Part shown: in pieces, positions 41,836-49,188 of the stretch
Layout: each line of letters begins with the position of its first letter
How positions within the stretch are numbered: the stretch's first letter is position 1
Assembly: GCF_900116855.1 (NCBI RefSeq)
Contig: NZ_UETD01000004.1
Location: forward strand, 240,066-304,065
Direction: 5' to 3'
Source: Ruminococcus flavefaciens
GTDB lineage: Bacteria; Bacillota; Clostridia; Oscillospirales; Ruminococcaceae
DNA length: 64,000 bases
Translations under genes and position numbers: made by a program
Notes under the pieces: generated by a model
What the model saw: the letters and a program-made list of their open reading frames with translations, nothing else
The model's database searches: none
What the model was told of the DNA's origin: nothing

Positions 41836-43274
41836 GAACAGACGATGTATTCAATGACATCGACAGCAGAACAGCAGACAGGCTCGCAAAAGAGTATCCC
41901 GTCCTCAGAGACGAGCAGAAAGAGAGGCTGTACGCCATGAGTAAAAGAAAGTTTGATATAAAGATCGACAACAGCAGTATTGACGTATCGGGAGTTGAGA
42001 AATACCGCAGACCAAAGTGGTATAAGGGCGTAAGTGTTGCAGCAGCGGCTTTGCTCCTTGTATCAGGCATAGGCGGCAGTATGTACTATATCAGCCGCAG
42101 CGGCTGGAGTGCATCTACCCAGATTGTGGGAACCTTAGCAGAGACCACCGAGGTCACAACAGAAGACCTTACCGAGGAGCAGACCGAAGCCGAGGAAGCC
42201 GACACAGAGGCTGTTGCAAAGGCTCTCATTGACGATTACAGAGAGTTTATGTGCGTCCTTTATGGAGGAGACCTTGAAGTTGACAAGTCTGATATTATCA
42301 CAAGGGCAATAACACTTCCCGACAACGACGTTACCTTTGACAGAGAGTTCTATCGCGTTACCGATTCCAGATTTCCCACATGGGCAGATATAGAAAAGCG
42401 CTGTTATGAGATACTCGATACCGAGCTTGCACAGAGAATACTCGAAATTAGTACCGAGAATACAGAAGATATTATGGGCAATCCGTTTTTCTGTGTCACT
42501 GAGGACGGATACTACGTCGAAACAGGTCTGCATGATAATGGCATAGACCCGTTATCGACCAGCGAATATGACATGAATGTCCATACCGATGAAAACGGCA
42601 ATATAATCGCAACAATTGTAGAGACAGAGCTCCGCGAAGTCCATGATTATCCAATCCCCGAGACCACATTCACCATTGTGAACAGCGAAAACGGCTGGCG
42701 AATAAGCGATGTTACGGAAAAGCCCCTTGATGATTCAATCGAGGACAGCACCGACGCAGACGCTATAGCCAAGGAGCTTACAGATGATTGGATTGAGTGC
42801 TTATTTGATATTCACGGAAGAACTCTTGAGGTTGACAGGTCATCGGTTGTTACCAAGACAATTAAATCTGATGATGGAAGTGAGTTCACGAGAGACTTTT
42901 ATCGTGTTATTGACCCGAGATACCCAACATGGGAAGATCTGGAAAAAAGATGCTATGAGGTCTGCGATGCAGAACTCGGAAAGATAGTCCTTGACGCTTG
43001 TGGCTGCGCAAGGGAAGAGGATATAGACTACACGACTCTGATATTTACAACAGATGACGGGTATTATGTTAATACAGAGACCTGCGACACAAGCGACAGG
43101 CTGTACAAGTGGTTAGATGACGAAGTAAAGGGCGAGTTCGACGAGAACGGAAATATAATTACGACACGAAGCCATATTGATTTAGACATTGACCCCAATC
43201 GTACTTATAAGACAAAGTTTACTATCGTAAAGACCGAGAGCGGCTGGCGTATCAGCAAGGCTGAGGAAGAGTAA
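41832..43274 (+). CDS. Probable anti-sigma factor with duplicated extracytoplasmic domain
   Basis: 480 residues overlapping the sigma gene by 4 bp. The cytoplasmic N-terminus (about 1-58, with MSKRKFDIKID) is followed by one membrane helix at about 59-80 (VSVAAAALLLVSGIGGSMYYI) and an acidic linker. Two tandem repeats of about 150 residues then follow, at about 135-290 and 310-480. Both contain EFYRV.D.R(F/Y)PTW.D(I/L)EKRCYE, a 'GYYV.T' strand and a final TFTIV..E.GWRIS. The repeat faintly resembles the IseA/DL-endopeptidase-inhibitor fold, but I am not sure. It probably senses an envelope signal and holds the sigma factor (inference). Confidence 0.7.
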   Translation: MRTDDVFNDIDSRTADRLAKEYPVLRDEQKERLYAMSKRKFDIKIDNSSIDVSGVEKYRRPKWYKGVSVAAAALLLVSGIGGSMYYISRSGWSASTQIVGTLAETTEVTTEDLTEEQTEAEEADTEAVAKALIDDYREFMCVLYGGDLEVDKSDIITRAITLPDNDVTFDREFYRVTDSRFPTWADIEKRCYEILDTELAQRILEISTENTEDIMGNPFFCVTEDGYYVETGLHDNGIDPLSTSEYDMNVHTDENGNIIATIVETELREVHDYPIPETTFTIVNSENGWRISDVTEKPLDDSIEDSTDADAIAKELTDDWIECLFDIHGRTLEVDRSSVVTKTIKSDDGSEFTRDFYRVIDPRYPTWEDLEKRCYEVCDAELGKIVLDACGCAREEDIDYTTLIFTTDDGYYVNTETCDTSDRLYKWLDDEVKGEFDENGNIITTRSHIDLDIDPNRTYKTKFTIVKTESGWRISKAEEE

Positions 43275-43354
43275 TGTAAACTCCCTTCTCAGGACAGCAC
43301 CGACGCCGAATAAAGCCAAATCAGCCGTTAGCCATTAGCCATTAGCAAAAAAAC

Positions 43355-43383
43355 GGGACTGCAAAAAACGCAGTCCCTTTTTT
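43355..43383 (+). terminator. Rho-independent terminator
   Basis: A perfect GGGACTGC/GCAGTCCC stem with an AAAAAAC loop and T run. Just upstream are direct repeats of TTAGCCATTAGCC. Confidence 0.88.
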
Positions 43384-43412
43384 CTGATTTAATATGATCT
43401 TACTGTTACTTA

Positions 43413-43439
43413 CGGGACGTCGAGGACGCCGTCCCCTAC
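43413..43439 (-). repeat. 27-bp imperfect palindrome, copy 2 of 3
   Basis: CGGGACGTCGAGGACGCCG then TCCCCTAC, the inverse of the element at 3754-3780. Confidence 0.6.
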
Positions 43440-43472
43440 ATATAATCCCGTTTTATTAAGATTTAACTCAAC

Positions 43473-43505
43473 CATAATTATGCATTATGCATTATGAATT
43501 ATGCA
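43473..43505. repeat. ATTATGCAT-type repeat patch
   Basis: ATAATTATGCATTATGCAT followed by TATGAATTATGCATT, the same motif as the ends of the element at 19782-19892. It is followed by a TTGATAAATGC/GCATTTATCAA hairpin that includes the pta stop codon and may end pta transcription. Confidence 0.5.
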
Positions 43506-43526
43506 TTGATAAATGCTTCGCATTTA

Positions 43527-44543
43527 TCAAGCCATGCCTGCTGTGATGATAGCCATTTTGTAAACTTCGTCAGCGTTGCAGCCTCTTGAAAGGTCGTTGA
43601 TAGGAGCGTTAAGTCCCTGAAGGATAGGACCGTATGCCTCGTAGCCGCCAAGTCTCTGAGCTATCTTGTAGCCGATGTTTCCTGCCTCGATGAGGGGGAA
43701 GATGAATGTGTTAGCCTGTCCTGCTACCTTTGAGTCGGGGCACTTTGTCTTTGCAACCTCTGCCGAAACAGCAGCGTCGAACTGGAACTCACCGTCGATA
43801 ACGAGATCGGGGTCGATGTTTCTTGCCTCGATAACAGCGTCGTGGCTGAGCTGAACTGTGCCGCCCTTGCCTGAGCCGTATGTAGAGAAGCTGAGAACAG
43901 CTACCTTGGGGTCGATGCCGAAGAAATCAGCTGTCTTTGCAGTCTCAACAGCTACCTCTGCCAGCTTTCTTGCACCTGTGAGAACAACATTGCCCTCCTT
44001 GTCAACTGTATCCTCATAGCTGAGGTTGATAGCGCAGTCGCCCATAGCTATCTTCTCTTCCTTGCCGTCCTTCTCTCTGAAGAGAATGAATGAGGAGCTT
44101 ACCAGATTTGAGCCCTTCTTGGTCTTGATTATCTGGAGAGCAGGTCTTACTGTATCGGCTGTGGAGTATGTAGCACCGCCGAGGAGAGCGTCTGCCTTTC
44201 CTGCCTTTACGAGCATTGTTCCGAAGTAGTTGGACTTTGCCAGAGCAGCGCGGCACTCATCCTCAGTCATCTTTCCCTTTCTGAGCTCGAACATCTGAGC
44301 AACGAGAGCGTCCATCTCGGGATATGTAGCAGGGTCAAGAATCTCTGCGCCGTCGATATTGAAGCCGCCGTTCTTGGCAGCTGCCTTTACCTCGTCAACG
44401 TTTCCGCAGAGGATAACGCCCATAAGGTCTTCCTTGATAAGTCTGTCAGCAGCGGAGAGGATACGGGGATCGCTTCCCTCAGTGAAGACGATGGTTTTCT
44501 TGCTGGATTTAAGGTTTGCAATAAGCTTGTCAAACATTCCCAT
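43527..44543 (-). CDS. pta: Phosphate acetyltransferase
   Basis: 338 residues, usual length for the short Pta class. Features: KTIVFTEGSDPRILSAADRLI at the N-terminus, LGGATYSTADTVRPALQIIKTKKGSNLVSS (CoA and phosphate site), DCAINLSYEDT, LSFSTYGSGKGG, IDGEFQFDAAVS and QANTFIFPLIEAGNIGYKIAQRLGG. It converts acetyl-CoA and phosphate to acetyl phosphate in acetate formation. No acetate kinase gene is beside it in the window. RBS TGGAGG. Confidence 0.95.
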   Translation of the reverse strand: MGMFDKLIANLKSSKKTIVFTEGSDPRILSAADRLIKEDLMGVILCGNVDEVKAAAKNGGFNIDGAEILDPATYPEMDALVAQMFELRKGKMTEDECRAALAKSNYFGTMLVKAGKADALLGGATYSTADTVRPALQIIKTKKGSNLVSSSFILFREKDGKEEKIAMGDCAINLSYEDTVDKEGNVVLTGARKLAEVAVETAKTADFFGIDPKVAVLSFSTYGSGKGGTVQLSHDAVIEARNIDPDLVIDGEFQFDAAVSAEVAKTKCPDSKVAGQANTFIFPLIEAGNIGYKIAQRLGGYEAYGPILQGLNAPINDLSRGCNADEVYKMAIITAGMA

Positions 44544-44581
44544 TTTGAGATACCTCCATTGGATTTAAATTTTACCTTACC

Positions 44582-44610
44582 ATTATATCACACCTGTCGC
44601 GCAAAGTCAA
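44582..44610 (-). promoter_or_regulatory. pta promoter
   Basis: On the minus strand: TTGACT (44610-44605), 17-bp spacer, TATAAT (44587-44582). Confidence 0.8.
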
Positions 44611-44621
44611 TCTCTTTAATT

Positions 44622-44647
44622 GTAGGGGAAGCCGCCTCGGCGTTCCG
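44622..44647 (+). repeat. 26-bp imperfect palindrome, copy 3 of 3
   Basis: GTAGGGGAAGCCGCCTCGGCGTTCCG. The rest of the 44544-44866 gap holds no convincing gene; the 220 bp before the ATPase gene look like a long untranslated leader. Confidence 0.55.
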
Positions 44648-44866
44648 CTTGAGTGATCAGTTATGTGGGGGCTTCATAATCCGTTCCATCACCAATAAGC
44701 AGTGCCCCAAATCTATGATTTGGATGGCAATGCTATATGCAAAGCCGGGCGAGCTGCAAGCTAAGGGCTCTAATTGTAAACTTTCTGTGATATACAATGG
44801 TTTTCCGTTGGTTGAGAGGGCTTTACGGACCTATAGTGAAAAAACATTTCAAGGAGGACTTTCACT

Positions 44867-45850
44867 ATGGAAGCAAAAAGCTGTATCTACAACATGGCAA
44901 AAATTCAGGAGACCGAGACAGAATGGCTCTGGTACCCCTATATCCCTTACGGCAAGGTCACTATCATTCAGGGCGACCCCGGCGAGGGCAAGACCACTCT
45001 TGCGCTGAATATCGCTGCGGCTCTCACAAAGGGCGAGAACGTGACGGGGGGCAAGACAGACCCGATTACAGGGCAGGAGCTCTATCCCGTGCCTGTGCTG
45101 TTCCAGACTGCCGAGGACGGTCTGGCGGATACGATAAAGCCCCGTCTTGTTGCGGCGGGGGCTGACTGCGGCTATATAAGCGGCGTTGACGAGAGCGTCT
45201 ATCCTCTCACCATTACCGACGGACGACTTGACGAAGCCCTCAGGCTCACCAACGCAAGGCTCATTATCCTCGACCCTTTGCAGGCTTATCTGGGTGCGGA
45301 CGTTGATATGCACCGCGCCAACGAGATACGTCCCGTTATGAGCTATCTCTCCAATATGGCGGAGCAGTTCGGCTGTGCCATTATCCTCATCGGACACATG
45401 AACAAGAACACGGGTGCAAAGGCGGCTTACCGCGGACTGGGCTCCATAGACCTGACAGCTGCCGCAAGAAGCGTTCTTCTGGTAGCCCGTGACAAGCGCG
45501 ACACCGACAGGCGCATAGTCATGCACATAAAGAGTTCCCTTGCAAGAGAGGGAAAGCCCGTGGCGTTCAGACTTGGGGACAACAACAGCTTCACCTATGA
45601 GGGAGAGTGCGAGGCTGACCCCGACAGCATTCTTCTGGGAATGGGAAGTCCTCAGCCAAAGCAGACCGAACTTTCAAGACAGCTGCTTATGGCGGAACTG
45701 GGAAGCGGCGAGGCAAAGTCCGTAAAGTCACTTATTGCAAAGGCAGCGGAGATAGGTGTGACTTATGACATAATGAAAAAGATAAAAGATGAACTGCATA
45801 TAATCTCAGAAAGACATGGTAATACATGGTTCTGGAAGTGGGAACAATAA
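44867..45850 (+). CDS. RepA-like AAA_25-family ATPase
   Basis: 327 residues, RBS AAGGAGG. RecA-fold: Walker A QGDPGEGKTT, Walker B-like RLIILDPLQAYLGAD and LIGHMNKNTGAKAAYRGLGSIDLTAAARSVLL are the hallmarks of the RepA/AAA_25 group, hexameric helicase-like ATPases of plasmids, phages and integrative elements. A winged-helix-like C-terminus (SVKSLIAKAAEIGVTYDIMKKIKDEL) fits the same group. No replication, integrase or relaxase gene is nearby, so this is an orphan, perhaps left from a mobile element. Confidence 0.8.
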   Translation: MEAKSCIYNMAKIQETETEWLWYPYIPYGKVTIIQGDPGEGKTTLALNIAAALTKGENVTGGKTDPITGQELYPVPVLFQTAEDGLADTIKPRLVAAGADCGYISGVDESVYPLTITDGRLDEALRLTNARLIILDPLQAYLGADVDMHRANEIRPVMSYLSNMAEQFGCAIILIGHMNKNTGAKAAYRGLGSIDLTAAARSVLLVARDKRDTDRRIVMHIKSSLAREGKPVAFRLGDNNSFTYEGECEADPDSILLGMGSPQPKQTELSRQLLMAELGSGEAKSVKSLIAKAAEIGVTYDIMKKIKDELHIISERHGNTWFWKWEQ

Positions 45851-46017
45851 TTCCTCCTTCTCCCTTTCCCTCTTGCCCGATATGCAATGTGCTTTATCGA
45901 TTTAAACTGTGGGTGTGAAGGGGGGAAGGGAGAATGTTATAGGAGAGAGAAGAGGTGGTAGGGGCTGATGCCCACATCAGCCAGTCCCTTAACCGAAAGG
46001 GTTGCCGACACTTGTAC

Positions 46018-46704
46018 TCACACCCCGTACTTGGTCTTGATACGGGAGAGCTTCTCGCCGAAGGGTTTTGCCAGCAGATAAAGAAACAGCACGTTTGACA
46101 CCGCATAGCTGACAGTATAGGGCACAGCGGACACCAGTGCCGCCAGATAGAGCTTTATGTCAAAGCCGCGGTTGTACCAGAGGACTGTCCAGATGTCCAT
46201 TATAAATGAGTAGGCGATACCCGTCAGCGCTCCGTAGATGAGGAGCAGGGCACGGCTTTTCAGCAGCTTTTCCGAGAATATGCCTGCGAACAGCCCGATG
46301 AGTCCCCATGCCAGCATCTGAAAGGCTGTCCACGGACCCTGTCCGAAGTAGAAGTTGGAGAGTATGGCGGACATGGCTCCCACGAGGAAGCCTGCTTCTC
46401 CGCCGAGATACAGGGCAGTGATTATGGTGAGGGCGGCTATGGGTTTGAGTATGGGTATGAACCTTCCTGCGAAGCAAAGGGCAGTCATAACGGCTGCTAT
46501 GACCATTCGGCGCGTTCCTGTGGACTTCTTCTCGAAGCCTGCCGCAAAGAGCAGCAGTGCCGACACCGCAACTGCAAGGGCTATGATTATGTGCTTTTTT
46601 TCGTCAAAGGCGAGGGCTCCAAGGACTGTAATGAGGGGAACCGCTATGAATGGCACCACCACGCGGATAGTGTCGCGGAGCCTTTTGCTTTTTATCAGCA
46701 GCAT
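46018..46704 (-). CDS. ECF transporter substrate-binding S component (probable B12 or precursor specificity)
   Basis: 228 residues with about six to seven hydrophobic segments. IAALTIITALYLGGEAGFLVGAMSAILSNFYFGQGPWTAFQMLAWGLIGLFAG has the typical S-component pattern (long glycine-rich helix 3 to 4 region with aromatic loop). It ends an operon with a double ATPase (ecfA-type), EcfT and two surface proteins behind a cobalamin riboswitch, so cobalamin (CbrT-like) is the best guess for the ligand. This is inference from context and not from a binding motif. It begins 1 bp after the ATPase stop. Confidence 0.8.
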   Translation of the reverse strand: MLLIKSKRLRDTIRVVVPFIAVPLITVLGALAFDEKKHIIIALAVAVSALLLFAAGFEKKSTGTRRMVIAAVMTALCFAGRFIPILKPIAALTIITALYLGGEAGFLVGAMSAILSNFYFGQGPWTAFQMLAWGLIGLFAGIFSEKLLKSRALLLIYGALTGIAYSFIMDIWTVLWYNRGFDIKLYLAALVSAVPYTVSYAVSNVLFLYLLAKPFGEKLSRIKTKYGV

Positions 46705-46705
46705 A

Positions 46706-48337
46706 TCAGCTCTCCTTTCTGCCGTTCATACGGCACAGCGCAGCAGCGTCCTCAACGGTGACGGCTCCCTCGTAATAGCCCCTTGTCATGCGGCTCACCG
46801 CGGTGGTGTAGAAGCTGTTTTCCGAGAAGAACTCACGGGGAGCTCCCTCCGAGACTATCCTGCCCCCGAAGAACATGGCGCACCTGTCGGCGCAGAGGGC
46901 TGCGAACTCCACATCATGGGTGACGATAACAACGGTGAGACCGTCGGATTTCAGCCTTTTCAGCAGCTCGATGAAGCTCTCCTTAGCCGCCGCATCAAGT
47001 CCCTTTGTGGGCTCGTCCAGAAGCAGCAGACGGGGATGTGCAGCCAGTACCTTTGCCAGTGCCACAAGCTGCTGCTGTCCCCCCGACAAGTCGTAGGGAT
47101 GCTTGTCCAGCAGGGGAGAAAGGTCGTAGGGAAGCTCTTTCAGCTCCGCATTGCACTCCGCAAGCTCCTCCCTGACGGTGTTCCTGAGAAAGACGGTCTG
47201 AACGTCCTGCGGCAGCATCGCAAGGCACTCACGGTAAAGTGAGCGGTTCTTGTAGTCTTTCAGCTTCTTCCCGAACACCTTTATTTTGCCGCTGTAGGGC
47301 TTTATGAGACCTGCCGCCGCCGAGAGAGAGGTGGTCTTTCCCGAGCCGTTCCCCCCCAGTATGCAGTATATCTCACCCTGACAGACTTTCAGGCTCAGCC
47401 CGTCAAGGACGTCTTTGCCGTTTCTGTCGTAACGGAAGCAGACCTCGCTGTATTCCAGCGCCGTTTCACCCTCAGCCGCATGGGATGCCTGCGGTAGTCC
47501 GCGAGTAGTGTTACCGTAGCTGCTCTCTATGAAGTTCCTGCCCTCGCGGACTGTCAGCGGACAGGGTCCGCTGCCGCTGAGCTTCGCGTACAGACGCGAA
47601 GCCGCAGGCATCCCGCACATTATGTCGCCCCTTTTGCCGAGAGCGGCAATGACCTGTGAGGGAGAGCCGTCTGCGATAAGAGTACCCCTGTCCATTACAA
47701 GCAGCCTGTCGCACAGCGGCACCACGTCCTCCAGACGGTGCTCCGCCATAAGTATGGTTATTGAGAGATCGTTGGCGATACGCCGCAGAGTTGCAATGAA
47801 GTCCGAGGCGGCAATGGGGTCGAGCTGAGCCGTTGGCTCGTCCAGAATGAGCAGCTTTGGCTGCATGACAAGTACGGAAGCAAGGTTGAGGAGCTGCTTC
47901 TGACCGCCCGAAAGCTCCGCGGTGTCCCTGTCTATCCAGTCACCGATGCCGAAGTAGCTTGCCATTTCTGCTATCCTCCGCGATATCTGAGCAGGAGGAG
48001 TCCCCAGATTTTCCAGCCCGAAAGCCAGCTCGTGCCAGACCTTGTCGGTGACTATCTGCTGTTCGGGGTTCTGCATGACGAAGCCTATATCCGAAGCGGA
48101 CTCCCTGTCGGAAAGCTCCGCGAGAGTTTTTCCGCAGAAAGCGACACTGCCCGAGACCTCCCCCATGGGAGACAGCTCACGCTTGAGCAGACGCAGGAGA
48201 GTGGACTTGCCGCTTCCCGTAGCACCGCATAACACAGCCATCTCGCCTCGTCCGAGGTTGAGGGATATATCCCGAATGGCAGGTTCATTGCAGGTGGGGT
48301 AGGTGAAGGTCATATCCCTGACCGCAAGTATTTCCAT
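46706..48337 (-). CDS. ECF transporter ATPase, two fused ATP-binding domains (EcfA-EcfA')
   Basis: 543 residues with two complete ABC ATPase domains in one chain. First: GATGSGKST, LSGGQKQ and LLILDEPTAQLDP. Second (from about residue 295): GGNGSGKTT, LSGGQQQ and LLLLDEPTKGLDA, with the H-loop VIVTHD. In ECF transporters the two ATPases are usually separate genes; fused pairs are also known. It would drive uptake together with the EcfT and S component genes on either side. The start overlaps the EcfT gene by 28 bp, with GGAGGCGGA upstream. Confidence 0.92.
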   Translation of the reverse strand: MEILAVRDMTFTYPTCNEPAIRDISLNLGRGEMAVLCGATGSGKSTLLRLLKRELSPMGEVSGSVAFCGKTLAELSDRESASDIGFVMQNPEQQIVTDKVWHELAFGLENLGTPPAQISRRIAEMASYFGIGDWIDRDTAELSGGQKQLLNLASVLVMQPKLLILDEPTAQLDPIAASDFIATLRRIANDLSITILMAEHRLEDVVPLCDRLLVMDRGTLIADGSPSQVIAALGKRGDIMCGMPAASRLYAKLSGSGPCPLTVREGRNFIESSYGNTTRGLPQASHAAEGETALEYSEVCFRYDRNGKDVLDGLSLKVCQGEIYCILGGNGSGKTTSLSAAAGLIKPYSGKIKVFGKKLKDYKNRSLYRECLAMLPQDVQTVFLRNTVREELAECNAELKELPYDLSPLLDKHPYDLSGGQQQLVALAKVLAAHPRLLLLDEPTKGLDAAAKESFIELLKRLKSDGLTVVIVTHDVEFAALCADRCAMFFGGRIVSEGAPREFFSENSFYTTAVSRMTRGYYEGAVTVEDAAALCRMNGRKES

Positions 48338-49188
48338 CTCAGTTCCGCCTCCGTTTCTATGATTATTGGCAGCAACACCAGTGCTGCGTAGGAAATTATC
48401 CCCGAAATACCGAGGAATGTGAGCTCTTTCATCTTCATGGACGGGTAGAACTCAAAGCTGAGAGCTCCCGTACCGATGGCGGCAGCTGTCACGCCCAGAA
48501 GCAGCAGCGTCGCCGTCAGGAGAAGTATATCTCCCGTTCGGAAGCCGAATTTGCGCAGCTGTGTCCGCCTGCCTGTGCCGAAGCCCCTTGCCTCCATGCT
48601 GTCTGCGGTGATGATACCGTTCTCCAGCGCCCATGTTACCATGATGGAAAAGACACGGGACTTTCCCCGTATGTCGTCCACGATATTGTCGTCTTTGTAC
48701 AGTCCCATTGCGGTCTGTGCAGCGCTTATCTTTGCGGACTGCCTGCTGAAAAGGGGTACGGACCTGAGCGCCATTGACAGCACCAGCGACAGCTTCGGGG
48801 AGAGAGCTCCCGTGATGTAGAGGAGCTTCTCCGAGGTCATTATCTGTGTGAAGGATCGGAACCAGTACAGGACGCCGATTATCATAACTGCCGAATTTAC
48901 GCCGTAAAGCGCCGCTTCCAGAGTGACGGGATTGTGGTTCATGACGAAGAGCACCGTCTTGCCGTTGTGTGAGATAAGCGGGTTTGCCAGTGCCAGGACT
49001 GCGAAAAGCAGCCAGAAAAACAGGTGAGTTTTCCCGTGGGTGAAGCCGTTTCGTATGAGGAAGAACAGCACCGCTCCCGAAAGCGATATTGCCATGAGTA
49101 TGGGATAGCTGCAAAACATGGCTACTCCCGTGACGCTGAAAAACCACACCGCCACAGCTATGGGATTGTATTCGGAAAAGCTTCTCAT
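48310..49188 (-). CDS. ecfT: ECF transporter transmembrane coupling protein (EcfT)
   Basis: 292 residues. Six or so hydrophobic segments and the coupling helix with SMEARGFGTGRRTQL, the A-R-G signature that docks into the ATPases. SLVLSMALRSVPLFSRQ is the other conserved EcfT stretch. It overlaps the preceding surface-protein gene by 4 bp (ATGA type) and the ATPase gene by 28 bp, so the whole set is one transcript under the cobalamin riboswitch. Confidence 0.9.
   Translation of the reverse strand: MRSFSEYNPIAVAVWFFSVTGVAMFCSYPILMAISLSGAVLFFLIRNGFTHGKTHLFFWLLFAVLALANPLISHNGKTVLFVMNHNPVTLEAALYGVNSAVMIIGVLYWFRSFTQIMTSEKLLYITGALSPKLSLVLSMALRSVPLFSRQSAKISAAQTAMGLYKDDNIVDDIRGKSRVFSIMVTWALENGIITADSMEARGFGTGRRTQLRKFGFRTGDILLLTATLLLLGVTAAAIGTGALSFEFYPSMKMKELTFLGISGIISYAALVLLPIIIETEAELRWKYLRSGI

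Noticed and set aside
44559..45165. Plus-strand open frames of 149 and 122 residues before and within the RepA-like gene
   Set aside because: They overlap the ATPase gene in other frames and have no RBS or domain.
44867..45850. Prophage or integrative element
   Set aside because: No integrase, terminase, capsid, relaxase or attachment duplications are seen around the lone ATPase.
46355..47242. 295-residue plus-strand open frame
   Set aside because: Antisense to the S component and the fused ABC ATPase; no domain and no RBS.
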